Part shown: one piece after another, positions 34,752 through 43,027 of the stretch
How the letters are laid out: every line of letters starts with the position of its first letter
How positions within the stretch are numbered: the stretch's first letter is position 1
Source of the DNA: Natrialba sp. SSL1
GTDB taxonomy: Archaea > Halobacteriota > Halobacteria > Halobacteriales > Natrialbaceae
DNA length: 64,000 nt
Assembly: GCF_001861355.1 (NCBI RefSeq)
Contig: NZ_MASN01000052.1
Span: forward strand, 62,001-126,000
Reading direction: 5' to 3'
The notes under the pieces: model-generated
What the model was told of the DNA's origin: nothing
The model's database searches: none
The model's input: only the letters and a program-made list of their open reading frames with translations
Made by a program: the position numbers and the translations under genes

Positions 34752-35369
34752 ATGCAACAATCCGTTTCGAAGCCCCGCGAACTCGACGAGGAAGTCGCCG
34801 ACCACCGCGACACAGCGTACGATATCGACCCCCTGTTCGTCAACCGCTGGTCGCCGCGCGCGATGACCGGCGAACCGCTCGACGAAGAAGAGTACCTGCC
34901 GCTGTTCGAAGCCGCCCGCTGGGCGCCCTCTGCGTACAACAACCAGCACTGGCGGTTCATCTACGCGAGCCGCGAGGACGAGGAGTGGGACACGTTCGCC
35001 GACCTCCTGCTCGGCGGAAACGAGGAGTGGGCGACCGACGCCGCTGTTCTCGCTGTCATTGTCTCGAAGACGACGTTTGACCACAACGGCGAACCCGCCC
35101 CAGTCCACTCCTTCGACACCGGTGCCGCCTGGCAGAACCTCGCACTCGAGGGAGCGCGCCGCGGGCTGGCCGTCCACGGGATGGCCGGCTTCGACTACGA
35201 GCGCGCCGCCGAGGAACTCGACGTGCCCGAGGAGTTCGAGGTCGAGGCGATGTTCGCCGTCGGCGAACGTGCACCCGCTGAGTCGCTCCCCGAAGAACTG
35301 CAGGAGCGCGAACAGCCGAGCGACCGCAAGCCGGTCGACGAAATCGTGTACCACGGCAGTTTCGAGTAA
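34752..35369 (+). CDS. Nitroreductase family flavoprotein
   Basis: The 205-residue protein has the FMN-binding N terminus of the family: NRWSPRAMTGEPLDEE near residue 31, then FEAARWAPSAYNNQHWRFIYA near 52. WQNLALEGARRGLAVHGMAGFD near 130 marks the second half. It is likely an NAD(P)H-dependent oxidoreductase of quinones or nitro compounds; the physiological substrate is unknown. The start at 34752 follows an AT-rich promoter. Confidence 0.85.
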   Translation: MQQSVSKPRELDEEVADHRDTAYDIDPLFVNRWSPRAMTGEPLDEEEYLPLFEAARWAPSAYNNQHWRFIYASREDEEWDTFADLLLGGNEEWATDAAVLAVIVSKTTFDHNGEPAPVHSFDTGAAWQNLALEGARRGLAVHGMAGFDYERAAEELDVPEEFEVEAMFAVGERAPAESLPEELQEREQPSDRKPVDEIVYHGSFE

Positions 35370-35518
35370 CGACCACTTGACTCTTCGCTGGCTCTCCTGG
35401 TGCCACTTCTCTGGGACTTTTGAAGCCATTCCTGGGCATCTCGTTGCGTCTCCGCCGGTCGCGTAGCCCTGTACTCGCGACGGAAACGGCTAACTGCGCG
35501 ACGGCTGAAGAGACAGCC

Positions 35519-36664
35519 ATGACCCTCGACGTCGGCGTTCTCGGCTACCGATTCATGGGAAAAGCACACGCAAACGCGATGGCGCGCCTGCCAATGTTCT
35601 TCCCGGACGCGCCCGAGATCGAACGCTCCGTCCTGGTCGGCCGCGACGAGGAAAGTCTCCGCGAAGCCGCCGATCAACTCGGCTTCGACTCCGTTTCGAC
35701 GGATTGGAAAGCCGTCGTCGACGACGTCGACGTCTTCTACAACCTCGGCCCGAACCACGTCCACCCCGAACCATCGATCGCCGCACTCGAGTCCGGGACG
35801 CCAGTGTTCTGCGAGAAGCCACTCGCACCGACGCTCGAAGACGCAGAGCGGATGGCCGAGGCGGCGGCCGACGCCGGCGAGAGCGTCCCCGCCGGCACTG
35901 CGTTCAACTACCGGTTCGTGCCGGCCATCCAGTACGCGAAGGGGCTACTCGAGTCGGGCGAGCTCGGCGAGATTCGGCACGTCCGCGGGAGCTATCTGCA
36001 GGACTGGCTCGTCGACCCCGAGGCGGCCTGGTCATGGCGCAACGACGCGGAGATGGCGGGTGCGGGCGCGCTCGGCGACCTGGGATCGCATACGGTTGAC
36101 CTGGTGCGGTTCCTCGTCGGCGACGACGGTCTCGCGGGGGATATCGAGCGGGTTAGCGGGTATCTCGAGACGTTCGTCGACGAGCGGCCGGTTGCGGGTG
36201 ACGGTGATGGGGACGACGACGGCAACGAAACCCGACCCGTCACCGTCGACGACGCCTACGCCGCCCATCTCGAGTTCGAAAACGGTGCGATGGGGACACT
36301 CGAGGCGACCCGCTACGCAACAGGGCACAAGAACGATCACACGATCGAGATCCACGGCTCGAAGGGGAGCCTGCGCTTCTCGCTCGAACGGCTGAACGAA
36401 CTCGAGGTCTTACGCGAGGGCGACCGCGGCTACGAGACGATTCTCGTCACGGACGAGGACGACCCGTACGTCGACCACTGGTGGCCGCCGGGGCACGTCC
36501 TCGGCTGGGAACACACGTTCGTCCACGAGAACTACGAGTTCCTGAGTGCCGTCGCGGAGGGCCGCGAATGTAGTCCGAGCTTCGCCGACGGGCTGGCCGC
36601 CCAGCGCGTGCTGACGGCGATTCAGGAGAGCGACGAGCGCGGCGAGTGGGTGTCGGTCGACTAA
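35519..36664 (+). CDS. Gfo/Idh/MocA family oxidoreductase
   Basis: The 381-residue protein has an N-terminal Rossmann domain (VGVLGYRFMGKAHANAMARL), the family motif VFCEKPLAPTLEDAERM near residue 98 and GTAFNYRFVPAI near 125. GDLGSHTVDLVRFLVG near 178 carries the catalytic His/Asp region. An acidic Gly/Asp insert near 220-230 is a halophilic extra. It probably oxidises a sugar or inositol derivative; the substrate is not clear. No sugar-transport genes are nearby. Confidence 0.85.
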   Translation: MTLDVGVLGYRFMGKAHANAMARLPMFFPDAPEIERSVLVGRDEESLREAADQLGFDSVSTDWKAVVDDVDVFYNLGPNHVHPEPSIAALESGTPVFCEKPLAPTLEDAERMAEAAADAGESVPAGTAFNYRFVPAIQYAKGLLESGELGEIRHVRGSYLQDWLVDPEAAWSWRNDAEMAGAGALGDLGSHTVDLVRFLVGDDGLAGDIERVSGYLETFVDERPVAGDGDGDDDGNETRPVTVDDAYAAHLEFENGAMGTLEATRYATGHKNDHTIEIHGSKGSLRFSLERLNELEVLREGDRGYETILVTDEDDPYVDHWWPPGHVLGWEHTFVHENYEFLSAVAEGRECSPSFADGLAAQRVLTAIQESDERGEWVSVD

Positions 36665-36699
36665 CGCTCCGGATCGGGAACCGCTGAAACGTTTTCTAC

Positions 36700-36930
36700 T
36701 CACTCCAGAACGATACACGTCCGCGTGTGGCCAACGTTTTCGACGGATTGGATCTCTTCCGTGATCACCGATAGCAGTTCCTGGTTCGACGCCGCCTCGA
36801 CCTCGGCGATGACATCGAACTCGCCGGCAATGACGCGTGCACGGCTGACTTCGTCCCGTTCATTGATCGTCTCGGCGACTGTACGGGCGGTTCCGGCGGC
36901 AGCCGTAATCATTACGTATGCCTCAACCAT
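36700..36930 (-). CDS. Stand-alone Lrp/AsnC ligand-binding (RAM) domain protein
   Basis: The 76-residue protein is just the RAM/ACT-like effector domain of Lrp/AsnC regulators: AYVMITAAAGTARTVAETI, then RARVIAGEFDVIAEVEA and VENVGHTRTCIVLE. There is no helix-turn-helix. Such proteins oligomerise and bind amino acids, and may modulate full-length Lrp proteins. It is followed upstream, 44 bp away on the same strand, by a second small gene. Confidence 0.85.
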   Translation of the reverse strand: MVEAYVMITAAAGTARTVAETINERDEVSRARVIAGEFDVIAEVEAASNQELLSVITEEIQSVENVGHTRTCIVLE

Positions 36931-36974
36931 GGGTGGCTGCTCCTGCTGAAACGGCGTCTGGACGGCGCCACATC

Positions 36975-37235
36975 TCAGCGCCCACCGGTGTCGGCGTCGA
37001 CTCTCGTCACGATACGCATCTCATCGTACCGGGGACTGCCCTCGTCGGGAGATTTGCCGTCGAGTTCGAGATAGCCGGGTTCAACTCCCGTCACTTCGCC
37101 GGTTATCTCGACATCGTCGCCACCAGTGCGGTCACCTTCGCGGATTTCGACGTAGTCGCCAACCTCGACGTGTTCCTTGACGAGTGCGGAGGCTTCCTGC
37201 GTATCGGCGTCTCGCGGAATCGTGAGCTCAGTCAT
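36975..37235 (-). CDS. Small acidic beta-rich protein of unknown function
   Basis: The 86-residue protein reads VKEHVEVGDYVEIREGDRTGG, then VEITGEVTGVEPGYLELDG, which looks like a small beta-barrel (SH3/OB-like). I do not recognise a family. The start MTELTIPRD at 37235 is followed by a short acidic segment. It may share an mRNA with the RAM-domain gene, 44 bp downstream. Confidence 0.55.
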   Translation of the reverse strand: MTELTIPRDADTQEASALVKEHVEVGDYVEIREGDRTGGDDVEITGEVTGVEPGYLELDGKSPDEGSPRYDEMRIVTRVDADTGGR

Positions 37236-37404
37236 TGAACCGGATTCAACGACGGCGAGGCGGGTAAAAGCGCACACGTCAGGTGACGGCCGCTTTTGTG
37301 CCAGTGTCGGTTCTGTCACACTGGCTCAGTTCGCCTGTGAGGAGCACAACACACCAACACCGGCGAGAACGGTTATGTACCCTCACGCGAGTCACTACTA
37401 CGAA

Positions 37405-37677
37405 ATGTCGGATCGACGAGCCACGCAGGAGACGGGCCGAATCGACCTCGAGAGCGGCTTTACGATGCACGACTACCGAACGAAGCTCAAACTCCTGAAG
37501 GACTCGGGAACGACACGGACACTCGAGAACCGCGAGGGACTGTTGTGTCCGGCCTGTGGCCGTGAGTTCGATCGGCTATTCGTCACCGAAGAGGAGACGA
37601 CGACGTTCGAGACGCCGGCGGAGCGACCGTTCTGCCTTGCGAGAACCGCCGAGAAGTTGCTGTTGTGTACACACTGA
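37405..37677 (+). CDS. Small CxxC protein of unknown function (DUF7385-like)
   Basis: The 90-residue protein contains ESGFTMHDYRTKLKLLKDSG, then LLCPACGREFDRLF and two further cysteines in FCLARTAEKLLLCTH, so it may bind one zinc. Similar short haloarchaeal proteins are sometimes labelled flagella cluster protein; I cannot confirm that here. The ATG at 37405 lies about 27 nt after TTATGTAC, fitting a leaderless start; ATG 37375 is less likely. Confidence 0.6.
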   Translation: MSDRRATQETGRIDLESGFTMHDYRTKLKLLKDSGTTRTLENREGLLCPACGREFDRLFVTEEETTTFETPAERPFCLARTAEKLLLCTH

Positions 37678-37780
37678 ACGAAGGGCTGCCGGACTGATCA
37701 CGCCACTACTCAACAGATTCGTCCACCGCGTTCTCGTGCGTTCACGACAGTTTTTCTACGATAGCGCCACAACGGCGGGT

Positions 37781-39013
37781 ATGAAGATCATCAAGGACAG
37801 CGTCCACGACCACATCTCCGTGGACGGCGTCGCCCGAGATCTCGTCGACACCCCCGCAGTCCAGCGACTCCGGCGGATCGCCCAACTGGGTACCGTCTCG
37901 CTCGTCTACCCCTCCGCGAACCACACCCGTTTCGAACACAGCCTCGGCGTCTACCACATCGCCTGCGAGGCCCTCGACCACCTCGGCGTCGAAGGGAAAC
38001 AGGCAGACCGCGTCCAGGCCGCAGCCATGCTGCACGATGTCGGTCACGGTCCGTTCAGTCACAACCTCGAGTCACTTACCTATCGTCGGACCGGCCGCTA
38101 CCACGACGACGTTCACGATCTCCTCACGAACGGCGAAGTCGGCGACGTTCTGCGCGATCACGACATCGACCCCGACGCCGTCGCCGACCTCGTCGCCGGC
38201 GACGGCCGCTTCGGCCAACTCGTCTCCGGCGAACTCGACGTCGACCGCATGGACTACCTCGTGCGCGACGCCCACCACACCGGCGTCCCTTACGGCACCA
38301 TCGACCACGGCCGGCTGATCCGTGAACTCGTCTTCGTCGACGACGAACTCGTCCTCGACGAGGGCAACGTCCAGGCCGCCGAGAGCCTGCTCGTCGCCCG
38401 CGCGCTCATGAACCCGACCGTCTACAGCCACAGCGTCGCCCGCATCAGCAAGGCGATGCTCCGGCGGGCCAGCGAGCGGCTACTCGAGTCCCCTGATACC
38501 GACGTCGACGCAGCAACGTTGCAGCGGATGGACGACTACGACCTGCTCGTCGCGCTGCGTTCGTGTGAGTCAACGCAGGCGTTCTCCCGGCGCTACGACC
38601 AGCGGGACCTGTTCAAGCGGGCCGTCTGGGCCGAAATCGACGACGTGCCGGGTGGCGTCATCGAGGCCGAACACGAGGCCATCCGCGAGTTCGAGCAGGA
38701 TATCGCTGCACGAGCGGACGTTGATCCGTCGAGTGTCATCCTCGATGTGCCGAGTCGGCCGTCGATGACCGAGTCGTCCTCGCGCGTGATGGTGAACGGG
38801 GACATTCGCCGACTCGAGCAGCAGTCCCCGCTGGTCGAGGCGCTGCGGGCGGCACAGTACTCCCAGTGGCGGCTGGGCGTCTACTCGCCGCCGGAGTTAC
38901 AGGAGCAGGTCGGCCACGCCGCGGTCGACGTGCTGGGCCTCGATATCGACGGCGCGCTGGTCAGTGAAGTTCGAGATGGGCTGGATACGACGCTGGATCA
39001 GTTCACGGAGTGA
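37781..39013 (+). CDS. HD-domain phosphohydrolase (SAMHD1/dGTPase-like)
   Basis: The 410-residue protein opens KIIKDSVHDHISVDG, then LRRIAQLGTVSLVYPSANHTRFEHSLGVYHI, with the metal-binding HD pair in LHDVGHGPFSH near residue 85 and VDRMDYLVRDAHHTGVPYGT near 155. This is the family of archaeal HD proteins related to dNTP triphosphohydrolases. The N terminus matches homologues, which supports the ATG at 37781. No allosteric nucleotide site can be judged. Confidence 0.85.
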   Translation: MKIIKDSVHDHISVDGVARDLVDTPAVQRLRRIAQLGTVSLVYPSANHTRFEHSLGVYHIACEALDHLGVEGKQADRVQAAAMLHDVGHGPFSHNLESLTYRRTGRYHDDVHDLLTNGEVGDVLRDHDIDPDAVADLVAGDGRFGQLVSGELDVDRMDYLVRDAHHTGVPYGTIDHGRLIRELVFVDDELVLDEGNVQAAESLLVARALMNPTVYSHSVARISKAMLRRASERLLESPDTDVDAATLQRMDDYDLLVALRSCESTQAFSRRYDQRDLFKRAVWAEIDDVPGGVIEAEHEAIREFEQDIAARADVDPSSVILDVPSRPSMTESSSRVMVNGDIRRLEQQSPLVEALRAAQYSQWRLGVYSPPELQEQVGHAAVDVLGLDIDGALVSEVRDGLDTTLDQFTE

Positions 39014-39094
39014 ACTAAACCCGACCCAGCACTGCTTCCCTGCCAGTCCGGAATCGAACGAACCGTTCATGGAACTGCCCACGAACACACGCGT

Positions 39095-40132
39095 ATGGAA
39101 CGAACGGGCACGATTCTTTGCGGCCGCGAGTTCACTCCCGTCGAGGGACGGATCGTTATCGACGACGAGGGGCGAATCGAGGCCATCGAAGAGGAATCCG
39201 TCGACGCAACCGATATCATCCTCCCGGCGTTCGTCAACGCCCACACCCACATCGGCGACTCCATCGCCAAGGAGGCCGGCGGCGGCCTCTCGCTCGAGGA
39301 ACTCGTCGCCCCACCCGACGGCCTGAAACACCGCCTGCTCCGGGCCGCCTCGCGCGAGGAACTCGTCGCCGCGATGACCACTTCACTCGAGTTCATGCAC
39401 CAGAGCGGGACGGCGGCCTGTCTCGAGTTTCGCGAGGGCGACGTAGCGGGTGTCGAGATGCTTCGAGAGGCGGTCACCGCCGCAGATGGTGCCGTCGAGG
39501 CGCTCGCGTTCGCCCGCGGCTCTATCGACGCAATGCACGCCGGGGACGGCTTCGGCGCGAGCGGGGCCAACGACGCCGAGTTCGGCGAGGAGCGGACGGC
39601 GACTCGCGAGGCGAACAAGCCGTTCGGCATCCACGCCGGCGAGGTCGACGCGAGCGACATCGATCCAGCGCTCGATCTCGAACCCGATTTCCTCGTTCAC
39701 ATGGTGCACCTCGAACCGGACCATCTTGAGCGAGTCGACGAGCAGGACGTACCGATCGTCGTCTGTCCACGCTCGAATCTGGTTACCGGCGTCGGGCTCT
39801 CTCCGTACACCGAACTCGCCGAGCGAACGACGCTCGCGCTCGGCACCGACAACGTCATGTTGAACTCGCCGTCGATGTTCCGCGAGATGGCGTTCCTCGC
39901 CAAACTCTCCGAGCTCTCCGCGATCGAAATTTTGCGGATGGCGACGATCAACGGGGCCGAAATCGCCGGCCTCGACTACGGCGTGATCGAACCCGGTCGA
40001 GAGGCACGCCTGCAGGTTCTGGACGGAAATTCGTCGAATCTTCGGGGTGCACAGGACCTCGTCCGCGCCGTCGTGCGCCGGGCGGGCGTCGACGACGTGC
40101 GCGAGGTCCAGACGGAACCGGCGGCAGAATGA
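39095..40132 (+). CDS. Amidohydrolase (cytosine/guanine-deaminase-like)
   Basis: The 345-residue metal-dependent hydrolase has the first metal motif in PAFVNAHTHIGDS near residue 46-58, a second His in FGIHAGE near 175, HMVHLEPDH near 195 and the Asp in LGTDNVMLNSPS near 245. The N-terminal beta segment and C-terminal PGREARLQVLDG complete the composite domain seen in aminohydrolases. It probably deaminates a purine-like or related compound; the substrate is unassigned. Confidence 0.82.
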   Translation: MERTGTILCGREFTPVEGRIVIDDEGRIEAIEEESVDATDIILPAFVNAHTHIGDSIAKEAGGGLSLEELVAPPDGLKHRLLRAASREELVAAMTTSLEFMHQSGTAACLEFREGDVAGVEMLREAVTAADGAVEALAFARGSIDAMHAGDGFGASGANDAEFGEERTATREANKPFGIHAGEVDASDIDPALDLEPDFLVHMVHLEPDHLERVDEQDVPIVVCPRSNLVTGVGLSPYTELAERTTLALGTDNVMLNSPSMFREMAFLAKLSELSAIEILRMATINGAEIAGLDYGVIEPGREARLQVLDGNSSNLRGAQDLVRAVVRRAGVDDVREVQTEPAAE

Positions 40133-40180
40133 TCAATCCGGACTTCAGACGGATTGAGGGTCACGATTTTCACGGAAACG

Positions 40181-40190
40181 TTCTTAAGAT
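40181..40190 (+). promoter_or_regulatory. TATA-like box of the universal stress protein gene
   Basis: TTCTTAAGAT is centred about 32 nt before the ATG at 40217, so the leader would be very short. Confidence 0.5.
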
Positions 40191-40216
40191 CCTATGCCAT
40201 ATACTACCATAGCACA

Positions 40217-40693
40217 ATGTACGACTGTATCCTCGTTCCGACGGACGGCTCCGCCGAGGGCGAGCGCGCACTCGAGTACGCGTTCGACCTGGCCCGCGCC
40301 CACGATGCGACGATCAGGGCGCTGTACGTCGTGAACGTCAGCGGGTACGGGGGGCTGCCGATGGAGACTGCCTGGGATGGGATTAGCACCGCGTTGCGCG
40401 ACGAGGGTGAGGCGGCGGTCGAGCGGGTCAGGGAGCTCGCGCCGGACGATATCGAGGTCGAGACAGCGGTGCTCGAGGGCTCGCCGAGCCGGGTGATCGT
40501 CGAGGAGGCGAGACCGTCGACGTGTGATCTGGTCGTGATGGGGACCCACGGGCGAGGTGGGATCGACCGGCTGCTTCTCGGGAGTGTAACCGAGCGTGTG
40601 GTTCGACAGGCACCGGTGCCGGTGCTGACGGTGCAGGTCGATCCGCCGGATGTGTCAGAGCAGCCGGGAGAGTCGCAGGTCGCGGTAGAGTGA
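40217..40693 (+). CDS. Universal stress protein (UspA family)
   Basis: The 158-residue protein has the Usp fold: ILVPTDGSAEGERALEYAFDLA at the start and the nucleotide-binding motif VMGTHGRGGIDRLLLGSVTERVV near 112-134, whose GxxGxxxxxxxGS pattern predicts ATP binding. The C-terminal 15 residues are acidic. It is a monocistronic gene with its own promoter. Confidence 0.92.
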   Translation: MYDCILVPTDGSAEGERALEYAFDLARAHDATIRALYVVNVSGYGGLPMETAWDGISTALRDEGEAAVERVRELAPDDIEVETAVLEGSPSRVIVEEARPSTCDLVVMGTHGRGGIDRLLLGSVTERVVRQAPVPVLTVQVDPPDVSEQPGESQVAVE

Positions 40694-40739
40694 GTCACAG
40701 CGCGAGAGACAGTCGCGAGAGACGAACGGAGTCGTTCTC

Positions 40740-40799
40740 AAACCGGTCGCAGATGCTCGCAATCGGGCTCAAACCGGTCGTAAATGCTCGCAGTCGCCA
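40740..40799. repeat. Near-identical 29-bp direct repeats at the 3-prime end of birA
   Basis: The segments at 40740-40768 and 40771-40799 match at 25 of 29 positions; both begin CAAACCGGTCG. The second encodes the last residues of BirA (DCEHLRPV). The first is a copy just past the stop that would encode the same residues in another frame. This looks like a small tandem duplication of the gene's tail. Confidence 0.7.
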
Positions 40800-41716
40800 G
40801 CAGCGATCGGTTCTCGTTCTCCCGACTCGTCGGATTCGACGACGAGCGCGCCAGCGTTGGTAATGTCGACCGCCTCACCGACGAGTTCGCCCGACGATCG
40901 GTCGACACGGACGCGCTGACCGAGCGTAAGCGCGAGGTCACGCCAGGCTGGGACGACGCCGTCGAGGTCGGCCCGCGCAGCGTCGAATTCCTCGAGGAGC
41001 CGCTGGACGAACACGCGCCGGTCGATGTCCTCGCCGGCTTCGTCGCGGATCGTCGTGGCACCCTCGGGCAAGCCGTCTGCATCGAGGTTCGCGTTGACGC
41101 CGATACCGACGGTGAGCCACTCGACACGATCAGTTTCGCCCTCCATCTCGGTGAGGATCCCTGCGAGCTTTCGGTACGCGCCGTCCTCGTCGACGGGAAC
41201 GACCACGTCGTTAGGCCACTTGATACGGGCGTCGACGCCAGCTTCCCGCGCCGCACGGGTCGTTGCGACGGCGGCGGCGAGGGTGTAGAGCGGCGCGCGT
41301 GCCGGCGTGATCGCCGGGCGCGTCACGATACTCAGCCAGACGCCACCCGCGGGCGAGGACCACTCGCGCTCGAGTCGGCCGCGACCGCCGGTTTGTTCGT
41401 CTGCGAGGACGACCACGTCGGTTGCGCCGTCGGTCGCGCGCTCACGCGCTACTGCGTTCGTACTCCCGACTGCGTCGTGGTACTCGACAGCGAAGGGGGC
41501 CTCGAGGCCGAACTCGACTGCGGGACCGCTGTAGGCGTCCGCCGAGACGAGTTCGTACCCCGACGAATTGCTCTCGATCTCGAAGCCGGCCTCACGGAGC
41601 GCGTCGACGTGTTTCCAGACAGCGGCCCGCGAGACGGACAGCGAGTCCGCAAGCTCAGGACCGGAGACGGGGCCGTCAGCAATCGCGTCGAGAATTGCGC
41701 GTCGCGTCTCGTTCAT
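40769..41716 (-). CDS. birA: Biotin--[acetyl-CoA carboxylase] ligase / biotin repressor BirA
   Basis: The 315-residue protein has an N-terminal winged helix (SGPELADSLSVSRAAVWKHVDALREAGFEI) and a biotin ligase core with GSTNAVARERA, GGRGRLEREWSSPAGGVWLS and KWPNDVVV, followed by the C-terminal SH3-like domain. It attaches biotin to carboxylase subunits, and the DNA-binding domain suggests it also represses biotin genes. The start MNETRRAIL at 41716 fits the winged helix. A duplicated 3-prime end lies beyond the stop. Confidence 0.9.
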   Translation of the reverse strand: MNETRRAILDAIADGPVSGPELADSLSVSRAAVWKHVDALREAGFEIESNSSGYELVSADAYSGPAVEFGLEAPFAVEYHDAVGSTNAVARERATDGATDVVVLADEQTGGRGRLEREWSSPAGGVWLSIVTRPAITPARAPLYTLAAAVATTRAAREAGVDARIKWPNDVVVPVDEDGAYRKLAGILTEMEGETDRVEWLTVGIGVNANLDADGLPEGATTIRDEAGEDIDRRVFVQRLLEEFDAARADLDGVVPAWRDLALTLGQRVRVDRSSGELVGEAVDITNAGALVVESDESGEREPIAAGDCEHLRPV

Positions 41717-41938
41717 GCGCGAACGCGGGTCGCGCTCGCACTTCAATCAGCGGGATTAGGATTCGAATTGGAACGAGGGAGAGAGCAGGGCGAGCCTGTC
41801 GCTTCGTTCGTCGCCGTTCATACTGCCGACAGAACTATTCGAAGATCAGTCACACTACTGCAGCCGTCACCTTCGGGGACGGCCACGACTTCGCGACCGA
41901 CTTCTCGCTGACTTCTCGCTGACTTCTGTCCGGCAGTA

Positions 41939-42919
41939 TCAGGACCGAATCTCGCGCAACTTCTCGCGACCCGGCGCGATGAGTTCGTCGAGGTACGTCG
42001 CGAGCGTTCCCTTCGCGTCGGCTGGATGGAGGTCGCCGGACTCGAGATCGGCCGCCAGCGTCTCGTAGTCGTCGTAGGTCAGGTCGCCGCCGTACTCCTC
42101 GGGGCGCTCGACGACGATTTCGTCGAAGCGCGGGAAGACGTGGTACTCGAACAGTTCGAGCACGGGATTCTCGAGGTCGCCCTCGGGATCGCGCGTCGGT
42201 GGACAGAACGCCGAGTTGACCTTCTCCTCGAGTTCCTCGGTGGAGTCTTCCATCGAGATGGTGACGCCCTCGCTGGAGGACATCTTCCCCTCGCCGCTGG
42301 TGAGGTCGGCCACGATGGGCGTGTGCAGCGCCGGGCGCACGTCGTAGCCCAGCTCTGGGAGTTCCTCGCGAGCGAGCATGTGGACCTTTCGCTGGTCGAG
42401 TCCGCCGACTGCGAGGTCGAGATCGAGGTACTCGATGTCGAGCGTCTGCATCAGCGGGTAGACGACGTGGCTCACCTTCGCGGTCTCGCCTCCCTGAATC
42501 TCGGCCATCGCGCGCTGGGCGCGGTTGAGCGTCGTCGCCAACTCGAGTTCGTGCAGGTCGAGAGTGTAGTCCTCGTCGAGCTGGAACTCGGAGCCGTAGA
42601 CGAATTCGGTGTTGTCCTCGTCGAGCCCGTAGGCGATGAACTGGGCTTTCATCTGTTCTGCGGTCTCGCGGATCTCCTCGAAGGTGCCCTTCCCGTTCAG
42701 GTAGGCGTGGACGTCCGCGAGGAGGACGACGACCTCCATGCCGGCGTCCTGGAGGTCGATGAGTTTGTTCGCGGTCAGCAGGTGCCCGAGGTGGAGCACG
42801 CCCGAGGGCTCGTAGCCGACGTAGGCGCGCGTTCCGTCCGGCTCGTCGGCGAGCTCGCGCACCTCCTCGTCGGTCACGACTTCCTCGGCGTTTCGCGTGA
42901 TCAGATCGTACGTCTCCAT
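41939..42919 (-). CDS. tyrS: Tyrosyl-tRNA synthetase
   Basis: The 326-residue class I synthetase has HLGH at 43-46 (HIGH), AYVGYEPSG at 32-40 and KMSSS near residue 212. It has the length of archaeal TyrRS and lacks the bacterial S4-like domain. The start METYDLITRN at 42919 is preferred over an ATG seven codons upstream. The 3-prime flank contains CTTCTCGCTGA twice. Confidence 0.93.
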   Translation of the reverse strand: METYDLITRNAEEVVTDEEVRELADEPDGTRAYVGYEPSGVLHLGHLLTANKLIDLQDAGMEVVVLLADVHAYLNGKGTFEEIRETAEQMKAQFIAYGLDEDNTEFVYGSEFQLDEDYTLDLHELELATTLNRAQRAMAEIQGGETAKVSHVVYPLMQTLDIEYLDLDLAVGGLDQRKVHMLAREELPELGYDVRPALHTPIVADLTSGEGKMSSSEGVTISMEDSTEELEEKVNSAFCPPTRDPEGDLENPVLELFEYHVFPRFDEIVVERPEEYGGDLTYDDYETLAADLESGDLHPADAKGTLATYLDELIAPGREKLREIRS

Positions 42920-43027
42920 AGCTTGTCTCACCTGAATCAACGAACGGGCTTATGCGTTCTTGAACGATGTTCGCATAGCGGACGGTCGCGAGCCGGGAGG
43001 TTCGAGAGTCAACGGCGACCGATCCGA

